From Bacteroidaceae bacterium (GTDB taxonomy: Bacteria; Bacteroidota; Bacteroidia; Bacteroidales; Bacteroidaceae), in contig CABIXF010000076.1 of the NCBI GenBank assembly GCA_902362595.1, forward strand, positions 1-10,923: a stretch of DNA of 10,923 nucleotides. The letters run 5' to 3'. Position numbers and translations under genes: made by a program. The notes under the pieces are model-generated. The model was not told where the DNA came from and ran no database searches. It saw nothing but the letters and a program-made list of their open reading frames with translations. Shown piece after piece: positions 1 through 7,039 of this stretch (the first letter of the stretch is position 1; each line of letters starts with the position of its first letter).

Positions 1-29
1 GATAGGTGAAAAATCTGACATGGCAAAAT

Positions 30-54
30 CCTGAGCAACTTTTTGTTGCTCAGG
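30..54. repeat. Perfect 10-bp inverted repeat with T5 loop at the HD gene's stop
   Basis: CCTGAGCAAC (30-39) and GTTGCTCAGG (45-54) are perfect complements around five T residues (40-44). The arms contain the TGA stop of the HD-CE-like gene. Neither strand has a U-tract straight after the stem (minus strand continues GGATTTTGCC, plus strand GTACTTA), so it does not look like a standard intrinsic terminator. It could be the end of an inserted repeat or mobile sequence, or simply a 3' stabilising hairpin. The plus strand is also open through it for about 24 codons (6-77). Confidence 0.75.
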
Positions 55-595
55 TACTTAAAAAGTTATATTTGTAATAGTGTTGCGGAATTAAGGTAAT
101 ATAAAACGTAGATCCATTTTCCCTTTCAAAAATCTGATTACACAAATCCTTTGCATATTTTGCATGAAGATAACGAATAGTTCTAAAATCGGTTTCATAT
201 TCTTTTTCTTCATCAGTCATATCTGATTTGAAACTATAATCAGAATGAAAGTCTTTCCATTCAGTTGTAGAACGCAATTTATCTTTACCACCTACCGCTA
301 TATAAGACAATGCAGCATCATGTATAAGAAATGAACATCCTAATATAAAGCCTTCCAAAGGATTTAATTGATAATCCTCCCCTGCAATTATACTTGCGAC
401 TTGCCAAAGACTATCAACATGAGTTATATCATGTATTGTTAATGACGGAAAATCTATTCTAATTTTATCAAGTAGAAATGATGCATTATTATGTGCTATC
501 TCAAATGCATTAATCAATCTTTTTCTTAAACTAACATACTCGTATTTATCATTAAATGCTTCTTTCCAAAGTGTCGAATCTTTATAAGTCATCAT
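50..595 (-). CDS. HD-CE-like HD-domain protein, probably C-terminally truncated
   Basis: 181 aa, last gene of the operon, starting 23 bp after the hsdR stop. Two adjacent ATG codons (590-595) begin the frame and no Shine-Dalgarno sequence is visible. The N-terminal half has the look of the HD-CE type of HD domain found in conflict-system proteins: an HDITHVD segment at residues 55-61 (H59 as a likely first metal ligand) and the HD pair H92-D93 in FLIHDAALS. HD domains bind metal and usually hydrolyse phosphoester bonds; the substrate here is unknown. From family memory, HD-CE proteins normally continue past residue 165 with more helices and often an Hsp90-like ATPase domain. Here the frame ends with an atypical tail (about residues 167-181), and its TGA at 50-52 lies inside a perfect inverted repeat. 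I read it as a truncated gene, possibly inactive. The other two minus-strand frames close quickly, so a simple frameshift does not restore it within the window. Confidence 0.7.
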   Translation of the reverse strand: MMTYKDSTLWKEAFNDKYEYVSLRKRLINAFEIAHNNASFLLDKIRIDFPSLTIHDITHVDSLWQVASIIAGEDYQLNPLEGFILGCSFLIHDAALSYIAVGGKDKLRSTTEWKDFHSDYSFKSDMTDEEKEYETDFRTIRYLHAKYAKDLCNQIFERENGSTFYITLIPQHYYKYNFLST

Positions 596-616
596 ATTTA
601 AAATTTGATTTTAAAT
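596..616. repeat. AT-only 9-bp inverted repeat between hsdR and the HD gene
   Basis: ATTTAAAAT (596-604) and ATTTTAAAT (608-616) pair perfectly around a 3-nt loop, filling the gap between the hsdR stop (619-621) and the HD gene start (595). All pairs are A-T, so the hairpin is weak and may have arisen by chance in AT-rich sequence. It could slow ribosome loading on the last gene. Confidence 0.4.
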
Positions 617-618
617 GT

Positions 619-3600
619 TTATGCCACTCCACCATATCGTTGGCTAACGTAATTAAACACAGCATCACGATAATAAGTAATGCTTTCATCCGGATAACTC
701 TCAGGTAATTCCTGCCAGAGCAAATCCCGTATGGTTACTACGATAGTCGCTTTTGTTTCCTGCTTATCAAATGGATGATCCATTGTTTGCAACATAGACT
801 TGATCTTGCCTAACAAGTCTTTAGCTACCTTTTTTAGCTTCTGGATATCCTCTTTCGACAAATCTTTCTTTTCCAATATATCATACAGAGAAAGCTGCTC
901 GTCATTTTCAAAACCTTCCCTGATATATCGTTTTTCTTCTTCGGACAACTTTTCAGTCAGATGCATCAAATCTTCAAAAGTTTTTTCAATGCTCGCCCGA
1001 TTTTGTTCTTTATTGTAATTGTCAATTATTTCCTGATATTTCTCATAGAAATTTATTCTTGAAGGATTGACTGACATCATTTGGGCAATTCGCTCCTGCA
1101 ATACCTCCTGAATATCTTTCATAACCAGATTTTTATCTCTTCTCTTGGCAAACTCTCTCCTCAACAAATCAAAATCAATCTTGCTAATATCGAAACGACG
1201 ATTTGGGTCAATCACCTCTAGTTCACTTATGGTCTCTACTTCCAGATGTTCGTCCACAATTCCATTGATAGTCACACTAAGATCAGTTATATCCGCATGC
1301 TTACGCTTTTTCTGCAAAGCTTTGTAGATAGCCTCCAACGCATCTTTTCTTTGCTTCATATCCGCAGTAATATCATCACGGTCTAGGAATTTCCACAATT
1401 TGAGCAAGGCGGTGAGATAAGTACAATAACTCTTCCTAATCTCAACCGTTTCGCACATGGCATTTGCCGCAGTCCTCAACAATGACAATTTTACAAAAGA
1501 CTCAGCATTCATTAAATCTTTCAATTCAAAATCATGCTCTTTAAGAAAAGCAACAGCCGCAGATATAGTCTCCATCACACGGTTGATAAGCTCTTTTTTA
1601 TCTACCGTAGGGTCATTACCCTCGTTCTCACCTTCCGGACTTGCCGTATAGTCTGCCAAAGCTTGCCTAAGTGCCTTCACAATTCCTATATAATCTACAA
1701 TAAGACCATTTTCTTTCCCCTCAGCTACTCGGTTTGCACGGGCTATCGTCTGCATCAATGTATGTGCCTTCATAGGCTTATCTATGTACAAGCATGACAA
1801 TGATTTCACGTCAAATCCTGTTAACCACATCGCACACACAAACACCACTCGCAGCGGATTATCCGCATCCTTAAAGTCCTCATCAAGTTGACGGTCCTCC
1901 ATCTTCTTACGATGCGTCAATATATCAAGTCCCCATTTCTGGAATGTCTGTATTTCATTCTGCTCTTGTGAAACCACTACAGCCATTTCTGTTTTTTGCA
2001 TCCACTCCAGCTTACGCTTTTGTTCCTGCACTTCCTGCTGATAAGGATTAGCAGCAATCTGCTTTTTCAAGGCTTCAATCTCTTTCTGCCAATATTCCTG
2101 TACGTAATTATACATGCGTACACAGGTAACCTTGTTATAGCACACAAACATGGCTTTTCCTGATGTCCACAAATCACTATAATGGCGTACAAAATCTTGT
2201 GCTACAATTCTCAGACGTTTCGGGGCCGTCAGTAAATGCACCTCTTTGGCAAATTCACGTTCCAATTTAGCCAACTGCGAAGCATCCATGTCTCCAGCCT
2301 GATCCAAAGCCGCAGCAATCTCTTCATTTATTTCCGGATTCTTTAAATCTTTCAATTTTTCTCCCCGGTTCTCATAATACAACGGAACAGTCGCCCTATC
2401 ATCTACTGCCCGCTTGAAATCATATATACTGACATATCCTCCAAACGTACGGGCTGTAATATTATCATCTCTTAAAAGAGGTGTACCCGTAAATCCAATT
2501 CGGCTGGCAGTAGGAAGTAAGTGTACCAGATTATCAGCAAACAATCCATTTTGTGTGCGATGTGCCTCGTCACTCATTACAATAATATCATGATCCGGAT
2601 AAATCGGTGTCGCTTTAGGATCATTGAATTTTTGAATCAAAGAGAAAATAAAAGAAGAATTACCCCCTAATCTTTTTATCAAATCTTTGCCACTTTTCGC
2701 AATAAATTCTTCTGTTTTCGTTTTACCCAGCGCCCCACAGTTTTCAAATGTATCGCTAATCTGTTTATTCAACTCCTCACGGTCTGTCAAAACAACAATA
2801 GTGGGAGAACCTCCAAATTTCCGCCTGATTTTACGGGCCATAAACAGCATAGAATAACTCTTTCCACTACCCTGTGTATGCCAAAATACTCCTAACTTTC
2901 CATTCACATATTCCCGACGACGATACATATCTACGGCCAAGTTCACTCCCAAATACTGGTGGTTACGCGCCATAATCTTCACCGTTCTCCCATCTGAATG
3001 GTCATAAAGAATAAAATTTTCCAGTAAATCAATAAAATTCTCCTTCTTGCAGATACCGCGTAACATAGTGGGCAATTCAATGTTTCCTTTGTCCATTTCG
3101 GTCAAACGTTTCCACTCGTGAAAGAACTCCCATTTGGAATCTATCGTACCTACACGTGCTTCCAGTCCATTACTGAAAATAATAAAGGCATTGTGATAAA
3201 AAAGTTGTGGAATCGTGTCCAGATAATCTCTATAATTTTGATTGAAAGCATCTTCCACTTCCACATCATGATTTTTCAGTTCCATGAACAGCAAAGGAAT
3301 ACCATTCACAAAACCTATAATATCAGCTCTACGACGATACAGAGAACCATACACTTTCAGTTCTCTGACACAAAGAAAATCATTATCAGCAGCCTCATTA
3401 AAGTTTATAACTCTTGCCCTGATGTATTCTGTTCCTCCGTTAGGCAATACTTGGGTCACAGGCACCCCGTCACGGATATACTGATACTTCTGCTCGTTAA
3501 TCTGCATAAGTGTCTGGCTGCTCATGTGCTCTGTCATCCGTTCTACCGCCTCAGCCATCTGCTTGTCATTAATCCACGGATTCAATTTTTTCAAGGCCAT

Positions 3601-3771
3601 GCGGAAGCGTTGTACCAAGAATACTTCATGATAACTTTTCCGTCCCAAAGTGCCATTTTCTCCCAGCACTTCTTTATCATAAGCGTACACAGGAGTCCAT
3701 CCCAGCTCTTTATCCAGGAACTCAGCTGTACTTTTTTGTATGAGTTTATCTTCGCCGTAGTCTGTTGACAT
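619..3771 (-). CDS. hsdR: Type I restriction enzyme R subunit (HsdR)
   Basis: 1050 aa, normal length for HsdR. It is the motor and nuclease subunit: with HsdM2S it translocates unmodified DNA using ATP and cleaves far from the target. The N-terminal PD-(D/E)xK nuclease is visible as D150 in RRRADIIGF and E164-x-K166 in MELKN, followed by a QNYRDYL segment near 178. The SF2 translocase follows: Walker A HTQGSGKS (298-305), motif Ia VVLTDREEL (327-334), DEAH box (401-404), FTGTP (427-431), WLTGFD (649-654) and QTIARANR (674-681). The helical C-terminal third fits the DUF3387-like region of many HsdR proteins. All key residues are present, so it should be active. It begins 19 bp after the HNH gene, with no separate promoter seen. 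It is separated from hsdS by two non-R-M genes. Confidence 0.97.
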   Translation of the reverse strand: MSTDYGEDKLIQKSTAEFLDKELGWTPVYAYDKEVLGENGTLGRKSYHEVFLVQRFRMALKKLNPWINDKQMAEAVERMTEHMSSQTLMQINEQKYQYIRDGVPVTQVLPNGGTEYIRARVINFNEAADNDFLCVRELKVYGSLYRRRADIIGFVNGIPLLFMELKNHDVEVEDAFNQNYRDYLDTIPQLFYHNAFIIFSNGLEARVGTIDSKWEFFHEWKRLTEMDKGNIELPTMLRGICKKENFIDLLENFILYDHSDGRTVKIMARNHQYLGVNLAVDMYRRREYVNGKLGVFWHTQGSGKSYSMLFMARKIRRKFGGSPTIVVLTDREELNKQISDTFENCGALGKTKTEEFIAKSGKDLIKRLGGNSSFIFSLIQKFNDPKATPIYPDHDIIVMSDEAHRTQNGLFADNLVHLLPTASRIGFTGTPLLRDDNITARTFGGYVSIYDFKRAVDDRATVPLYYENRGEKLKDLKNPEINEEIAAALDQAGDMDASQLAKLEREFAKEVHLLTAPKRLRIVAQDFVRHYSDLWTSGKAMFVCYNKVTCVRMYNYVQEYWQKEIEALKKQIAANPYQQEVQEQKRKLEWMQKTEMAVVVSQEQNEIQTFQKWGLDILTHRKKMEDRQLDEDFKDADNPLRVVFVCAMWLTGFDVKSLSCLYIDKPMKAHTLMQTIARANRVAEGKENGLIVDYIGIVKALRQALADYTASPEGENEGNDPTVDKKELINRVMETISAAVAFLKEHDFELKDLMNAESFVKLSLLRTAANAMCETVEIRKSYCTYLTALLKLWKFLDRDDITADMKQRKDALEAIYKALQKKRKHADITDLSVTINGIVDEHLEVETISELEVIDPNRRFDISKIDFDLLRREFAKRRDKNLVMKDIQEVLQERIAQMMSVNPSRINFYEKYQEIIDNYNKEQNRASIEKTFEDLMHLTEKLSEEEKRYIREGFENDEQLSLYDILEKKDLSKEDIQKLKKVAKDLLGKIKSMLQTMDHPFDKQETKATIVVTIRDLLWQELPESYPDESITYYRDAVFNYVSQRYGGVA

Positions 3772-3774
3772 AGT

Positions 3775-3788
3775 CTAATTCAAATTAG
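3775..3788. repeat. Short inverted repeat in the HNH-hsdR gap
   Basis: CTAATT (3775-3780) and AATTAG (3783-3788) pair around two bases in the 19-bp gap between the HNH gene stop and the hsdR ATG. It is small, AT-rich and may be chance. It lies where hsdR ribosomes would load, so a weak effect on translation is possible. Confidence 0.3.
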
Positions 3789-3790
3789 TT

Positions 3791-4480
3791 TTAACCTAAA
3801 GTACGGAGTTTTTTCTGAATAAACCAAGTGACAATACCACAATAGGAATAATATTTTTCTTTTACTCCTTCTTCATCTTCCTCAAAATGCTTCTCACTGT
3901 ATTTTTTCAAATAAAGTTCCAACGTCTTCTTATCCCAGCATTTTCCTTTTTTACAAGCACCATTAATTTGGATAATCACCTGAGTTAACATTGCCTTTCT
4001 GTTTACTTTAAGCAATTTTGTATTCAGATTTAGTATATCATTGATTTCCGTATTATATAATTCGTTGGTAGAAATTATAGTTCCGTCAGAATTGTATTTG
4101 ATTGTATTTATAAACTGCTGGTCAAGTGGAGTAAATGAAATATCCTTTGCTCCCTTCAGTCTATCACAATGATCATCCGTCCCAATATGACCAGGACAAC
4201 AAATTACCATATTCGTATATTCCAACTTTAAATCATCATGTAGTTCTCTACATTTCACATGTTCTACCCGATGATCTTCTTGTGTCAAAACATAATTTTT
4301 TCCATCCTTCTTATATAATTTGTCTTGCTGAGGAATTCTACGCATACAATAAGCACATATATACCCCTGTTCTTTCAAAAGTGATTGGACTAACTCTGGA
4401 ATAGCCTGATAATCTACCCCCGGAGTATTTCTGTACTCGGTCCACTCTTTCGGTTCTTTATTTTTTGTAATCAGAATCAT
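3791..4480 (-). CDS. ptuB: PtuB-like HNH endonuclease (Septu/retron-associated, TIGR02646 type)
   Basis: 229 aa, starting 8 bp after the stop of the ATPase gene, so the two are almost certainly co-translated. The HNH zinc-finger core is visible: CAYC (C42, C45), EDHRVEH (D69, H70, H74), N90 in the LEYTNMVICC segment, C94-C95, H98 and DDHCDRLKG (H104, C105, K109). This spacing matches the small HNH family that partners AAA ATPases in Septu (PtuB) and in the Ec78 retron effector. In those systems PtuB is the DNA-cutting effector, held by PtuA. The residues after about 115 are lysine-rich and helical, probably the PtuA-binding part. The gene is very AT-rich; the 60-base line at 4021-4080 has 15 G+C. 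No reverse transcriptase or msr-msd is present, so it is Septu-like rather than a retron. Family call is from motifs and partner, not a search. Confidence 0.85.
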   Translation of the reverse strand: MILITKNKEPKEWTEYRNTPGVDYQAIPELVQSLLKEQGYICAYCMRRIPQQDKLYKKDGKNYVLTQEDHRVEHVKCRELHDDLKLEYTNMVICCPGHIGTDDHCDRLKGAKDISFTPLDQQFINTIKYNSDGTIISTNELYNTEINDILNLNTKLLKVNRKAMLTQVIIQINGACKKGKCWDKKTLELYLKKYSEKHFEEDEEGVKEKYYSYCGIVTWFIQKKLRTLG

Positions 4481-4488
4481 AGGCTTAT

Positions 4489-5823
4489 TTATTCCATAAA
4501 TGATATTAAGGCTTCCATTCTTGTTAATTCTGGGTCACCACCAGCAATATTTTGCTCTAATTCCTTTAATAATTTTCTTGCCGTTTGAATATCACCTTTA
4601 TCTATTAATTCTAATATAGTTTTAATATCGGTATTGACTTTTAAGTCTCTGGATGGCTGCCCCATATATGTTTCGATAATTGTGGAAGCATCCATTCCAT
4701 ATATATTCAGTTCCTTATGCGAATATTTTCCGTCTGAATATTCCAGTTTATATACCACATTTATATCATTCCCTTTTTCATCTTTTCTTGGTTCAACTGA
4801 TGACATCACCAAAGGAGCATGCGTACTTACAATAAACTGAATCTTGGGAAAAGTATCTTGCAAAGCCTTCAGTACACGAACTTGCAAAGCCGGATGCAGA
4901 TGTTCATCAATCTCGTCAATGATTACAGTGCCATGTGTATGTTTGTAGCATTGGTCACCAAACATAGCTTTATTGAGTAATGCACAACGGAAAGCAATAT
5001 CCATCACGATGTTCACCAAGCGACGATAACCGTCGGAAAGTAATGCGGATTCTGATTCGCGTCCGTCAACAAACTTGAAATATACCTTGCCTTCATTATG
5101 ACGTATATCCATATCATTGATGATATTACACCCATTAGAACCTAATGCATCGATAATAGCGTTTCTTACGGAGTTAATTTCTTCATCTCCTCTTTGGGCC
5201 TCCTTCAGAACAAGTAAACGTTTTATCCAACACTCAAACAAACCTCTACAATCATAACATTCAAAATAACCAAATGATGGCTTATGATTGTATTTATTAA
5301 ATTTATTCTTGTCGAACTTGCGTACAGAATGGATATCTTCCGTAGTAAAACAGGCATAGACAGGCAAAATATTTACTTGCAGAACACTTTTATCTTCTTG
5401 TAGTACATGAGAAAAATGATTACAAACAGTGGCATAATCTCTCAATGGCTTTAAACCTGTTGTAAGATTACGAGAATTCTTTTTAGACTTTTTTTCTATC
5501 TTCAGTTCTACATTTGGGTCTAAAGAATAATTGCTTCCAGACTGTGTTTGTATAATGGGATAATCTTGTTCATTGGGGTGAAATATTATTTCAATGGGTG
5601 ATTCTGTAATACCTGTTTCACGGAAATCATTGTCATCCGCACTTCTCCATACTGTATTTTCATCACTATAACCAGAAAAAAATGCATTTACCGCCAAATT
5701 ACAAGCATGTAATAACGATGTTTTACCAACAGAATTATCTCCTATCAGCAAATTTACACCTCTACGAAATTCTATACTTTTTTCTTCGTAGCATCGAAAA
5801 TTTTTTATTGTAATATCATGCAT
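4489..5823 (-). CDS. ptuA: PtuA-like AAA ATPase (Septu-type, OLD/SMC-like fold)
   Basis: 444 aa, ATG 19 bp after the hsdS stop. It opens with the SMC/RecF-like start ITIKNFRCYEE and Walker A GDNSVGKTS (28-36). An ABC-type signature LLSDGYRRL lies at 261-269, Walker B with D-loop VIIDEIDEHLHP at 300-311 (D303, E304), and the switch histidine in IVSTHAP (H335). The intervening region (about 50-255) is the variable insertion typical of the AAA_21/AAA_15 group. No TOPRIM domain is seen, so it is not an OLD nuclease; the nuclease activity would come from the adjacent HNH protein. The C-terminal 60 residues are helical (KTILELIDKGDIQTARKLL) as expected for PtuA. In known Septu systems PtuA oligomerises, binds PtuB, and ATP controls release of DNA cleavage. 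Lying inside a type I R-M operon suggests co-regulation. PrrC and RloC also carry ATPase motors but fuse them to an anticodon nuclease, which is absent here. Confidence 0.85.
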   Translation of the reverse strand: MHDITIKNFRCYEEKSIEFRRGVNLLIGDNSVGKTSLLHACNLAVNAFFSGYSDENTVWRSADDNDFRETGITESPIEIIFHPNEQDYPIIQTQSGSNYSLDPNVELKIEKKSKKNSRNLTTGLKPLRDYATVCNHFSHVLQEDKSVLQVNILPVYACFTTEDIHSVRKFDKNKFNKYNHKPSFGYFECYDCRGLFECWIKRLLVLKEAQRGDEEINSVRNAIIDALGSNGCNIINDMDIRHNEGKVYFKFVDGRESESALLSDGYRRLVNIVMDIAFRCALLNKAMFGDQCYKHTHGTVIIDEIDEHLHPALQVRVLKALQDTFPKIQFIVSTHAPLVMSSVEPRKDEKGNDINVVYKLEYSDGKYSHKELNIYGMDASTIIETYMGQPSRDLKVNTDIKTILELIDKGDIQTARKLLKELEQNIAGGDPELTRMEALISFME

Positions 5824-5842
5824 AATCTTTTAATTTAAGGTT

Positions 5843-7039
5843 TTATACTTCTATTTCTCCACTCATTAGTTTGGGAAGCAGACGGTCGCGAGCTTCAGTA
5901 AGTTTATGGATTTGAGAAGATATATTGATAATTTGTTCTCTTAATGTTTCTCCAAAGGTATTATATTCTTGCATAATTTCGGCACATGGAACATTAACAA
6001 AAACTTGATCCAATTTATTCCGCTGAATATGCTTCATTGTTGACCCTGTTGTAAGATTTGAAAATTCTATTATTGCATTAGATATACTTTGCAATACAAA
6101 CTCTCTTGAAATCCTTTCTTTTGGTATAACTTTAAATAAATGTTGATTTAACCATCCATTTTCACCAGCCCAAACAATAACCATTAATGTTGCAGACCAC
6201 GAAAATAGTAAATCTCCAGTAGTCACCAAATATTTTTCAGGAACTCTTTCTCCATTATTTCTTGGAGTGTCAATAGAAATACCTTTACCCATTTCTTTAA
6301 TCTTTATGATTGGTAAACCATTATCATGCCAATCAGAAGGTTTAAATGCAAATCCATTTATAAAACTTCCTAATTCAGCAATACTTTTCTTCTCCCATCC
6401 TTCCGGTACACCATCCACAAACTTCGTATTTTCATATCCCGGGAAACGTAAATCCACAAACCAGTCTTTATAGAGACGCTGCGCTGATTCTTCTAATAGC
6501 TTAATTTGTTTTTGATAGTTTTCTATCAAGGAATCGTAACGGGAAAGAATATTTGCAATGTTTCGTTGAACGTTCTTTTCAGGAACTTCCACCTCCATAT
6601 CCAACAAATCACTATTTGCCAAACTAGCACGAGTTGTCATCGAAGAAAACGCTAAAAACTTATTTCTAAATTTCTTTGACCTCAGATAATAGCCAATATA
6701 TTCAGGTAATACATCATCATTTTTAGGACGTAACCGTTTGGTGAAACCATTGAATGTAGCATTAGGGTAATCCTTTAAAGCGACAGAACTCATCCCTAAC
6801 TCATCCATAGTTTCACTTGTACGTGTAATAAAAATATCACCTCTTTGAATAGAAAAAGACTCTCTATCTTTATCTGTAGATTGCACTAACGCTTCTAGTT
6901 TATCAGGTAAAAACCAATTATTAAACACATTCGAAAAGGTCAAAAAAGGATAGCCACTCCCAAAAAATTCTTTACTTTTTGACAGCCCATTATGTACTGT
7001 ATATAAATCTCCCAATTTCACTTTCTTCCATTCACTCAT
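5843..7039 (-). CDS. hsdS: Type I restriction enzyme specificity subunit (HsdS)
   Basis: 398 aa from the chosen start. The ATG at 7037-7039 overlaps the fic stop as ATGA and has a strong AAAGGAGG at 7047-7054 with a 7-nt spacer. A longer frame could begin at TTG 7081, but that adds 14 unlikely residues. HsdS reads the bipartite DNA target and scaffolds HsdM and HsdR. The architecture is complete: target domain 1 (about 1-150), central conserved helix (about 155-195, ending YKDWFVDLRFPGYE), target domain 2 (about 213-350, with GDLLFSWSAT at 275-284), and distal helix ending EARDRLLPKLMSGEIEV. These last motifs are hallmark HsdS sequences. The coding DNA of target domain 2 (about 6000-6400) looks more AT-rich than the conserved helices, as expected for swapped recognition domains. 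The target sequence cannot be deduced. No second hsdS or invertase is present in the window. Confidence 0.95.
   Translation of the reverse strand: MSEWKKVKLGDLYTVHNGLSKSKEFFGSGYPFLTFSNVFNNWFLPDKLEALVQSTDKDRESFSIQRGDIFITRTSETMDELGMSSVALKDYPNATFNGFTKRLRPKNDDVLPEYIGYYLRSKKFRNKFLAFSSMTTRASLANSDLLDMEVEVPEKNVQRNIANILSRYDSLIENYQKQIKLLEESAQRLYKDWFVDLRFPGYENTKFVDGVPEGWEKKSIAELGSFINGFAFKPSDWHDNGLPIIKIKEMGKGISIDTPRNNGERVPEKYLVTTGDLLFSWSATLMVIVWAGENGWLNQHLFKVIPKERISREFVLQSISNAIIEFSNLTTGSTMKHIQRNKLDQVFVNVPCAEIMQEYNTFGETLREQIINISSQIHKLTEARDRLLPKLMSGEIEV

Noticed and set aside
30..54. Intrinsic terminator at the end of the operon
   Set aside because: The stem is perfect but neither strand carries a U-tract after it, and one arm includes the stop codon, so the terminator label is not supported.
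3118..3768. 216-residue plus-strand frame opposite hsdR
   Set aside because: It lies antisense to the conserved nuclease and helicase part of hsdR and has no recognisable motifs; it is a shadow frame. The same holds for the 231-residue plus-strand frame at 9006-9701 opposite hsdM.
3791..4480. Retron with PtuAB effector
   Set aside because: No reverse transcriptase gene or msr-msd-like RNA structure lies near the pair.
4489..5823. PrrC/RloC-type anticodon nuclease or OLD-family nuclease
   Set aside because: No anticodon nuclease domain, RloC coiled coil or TOPRIM domain is seen; the adjacent HNH gene and short length fit a PtuA-type ATPase better.
5843..7039. Phase-variable (invertible) hsdS
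   Set aside because: No second hsdS fragment, site-specific recombinase or clear paired inverted repeats are found in the window, although flanking sequence is not visible.
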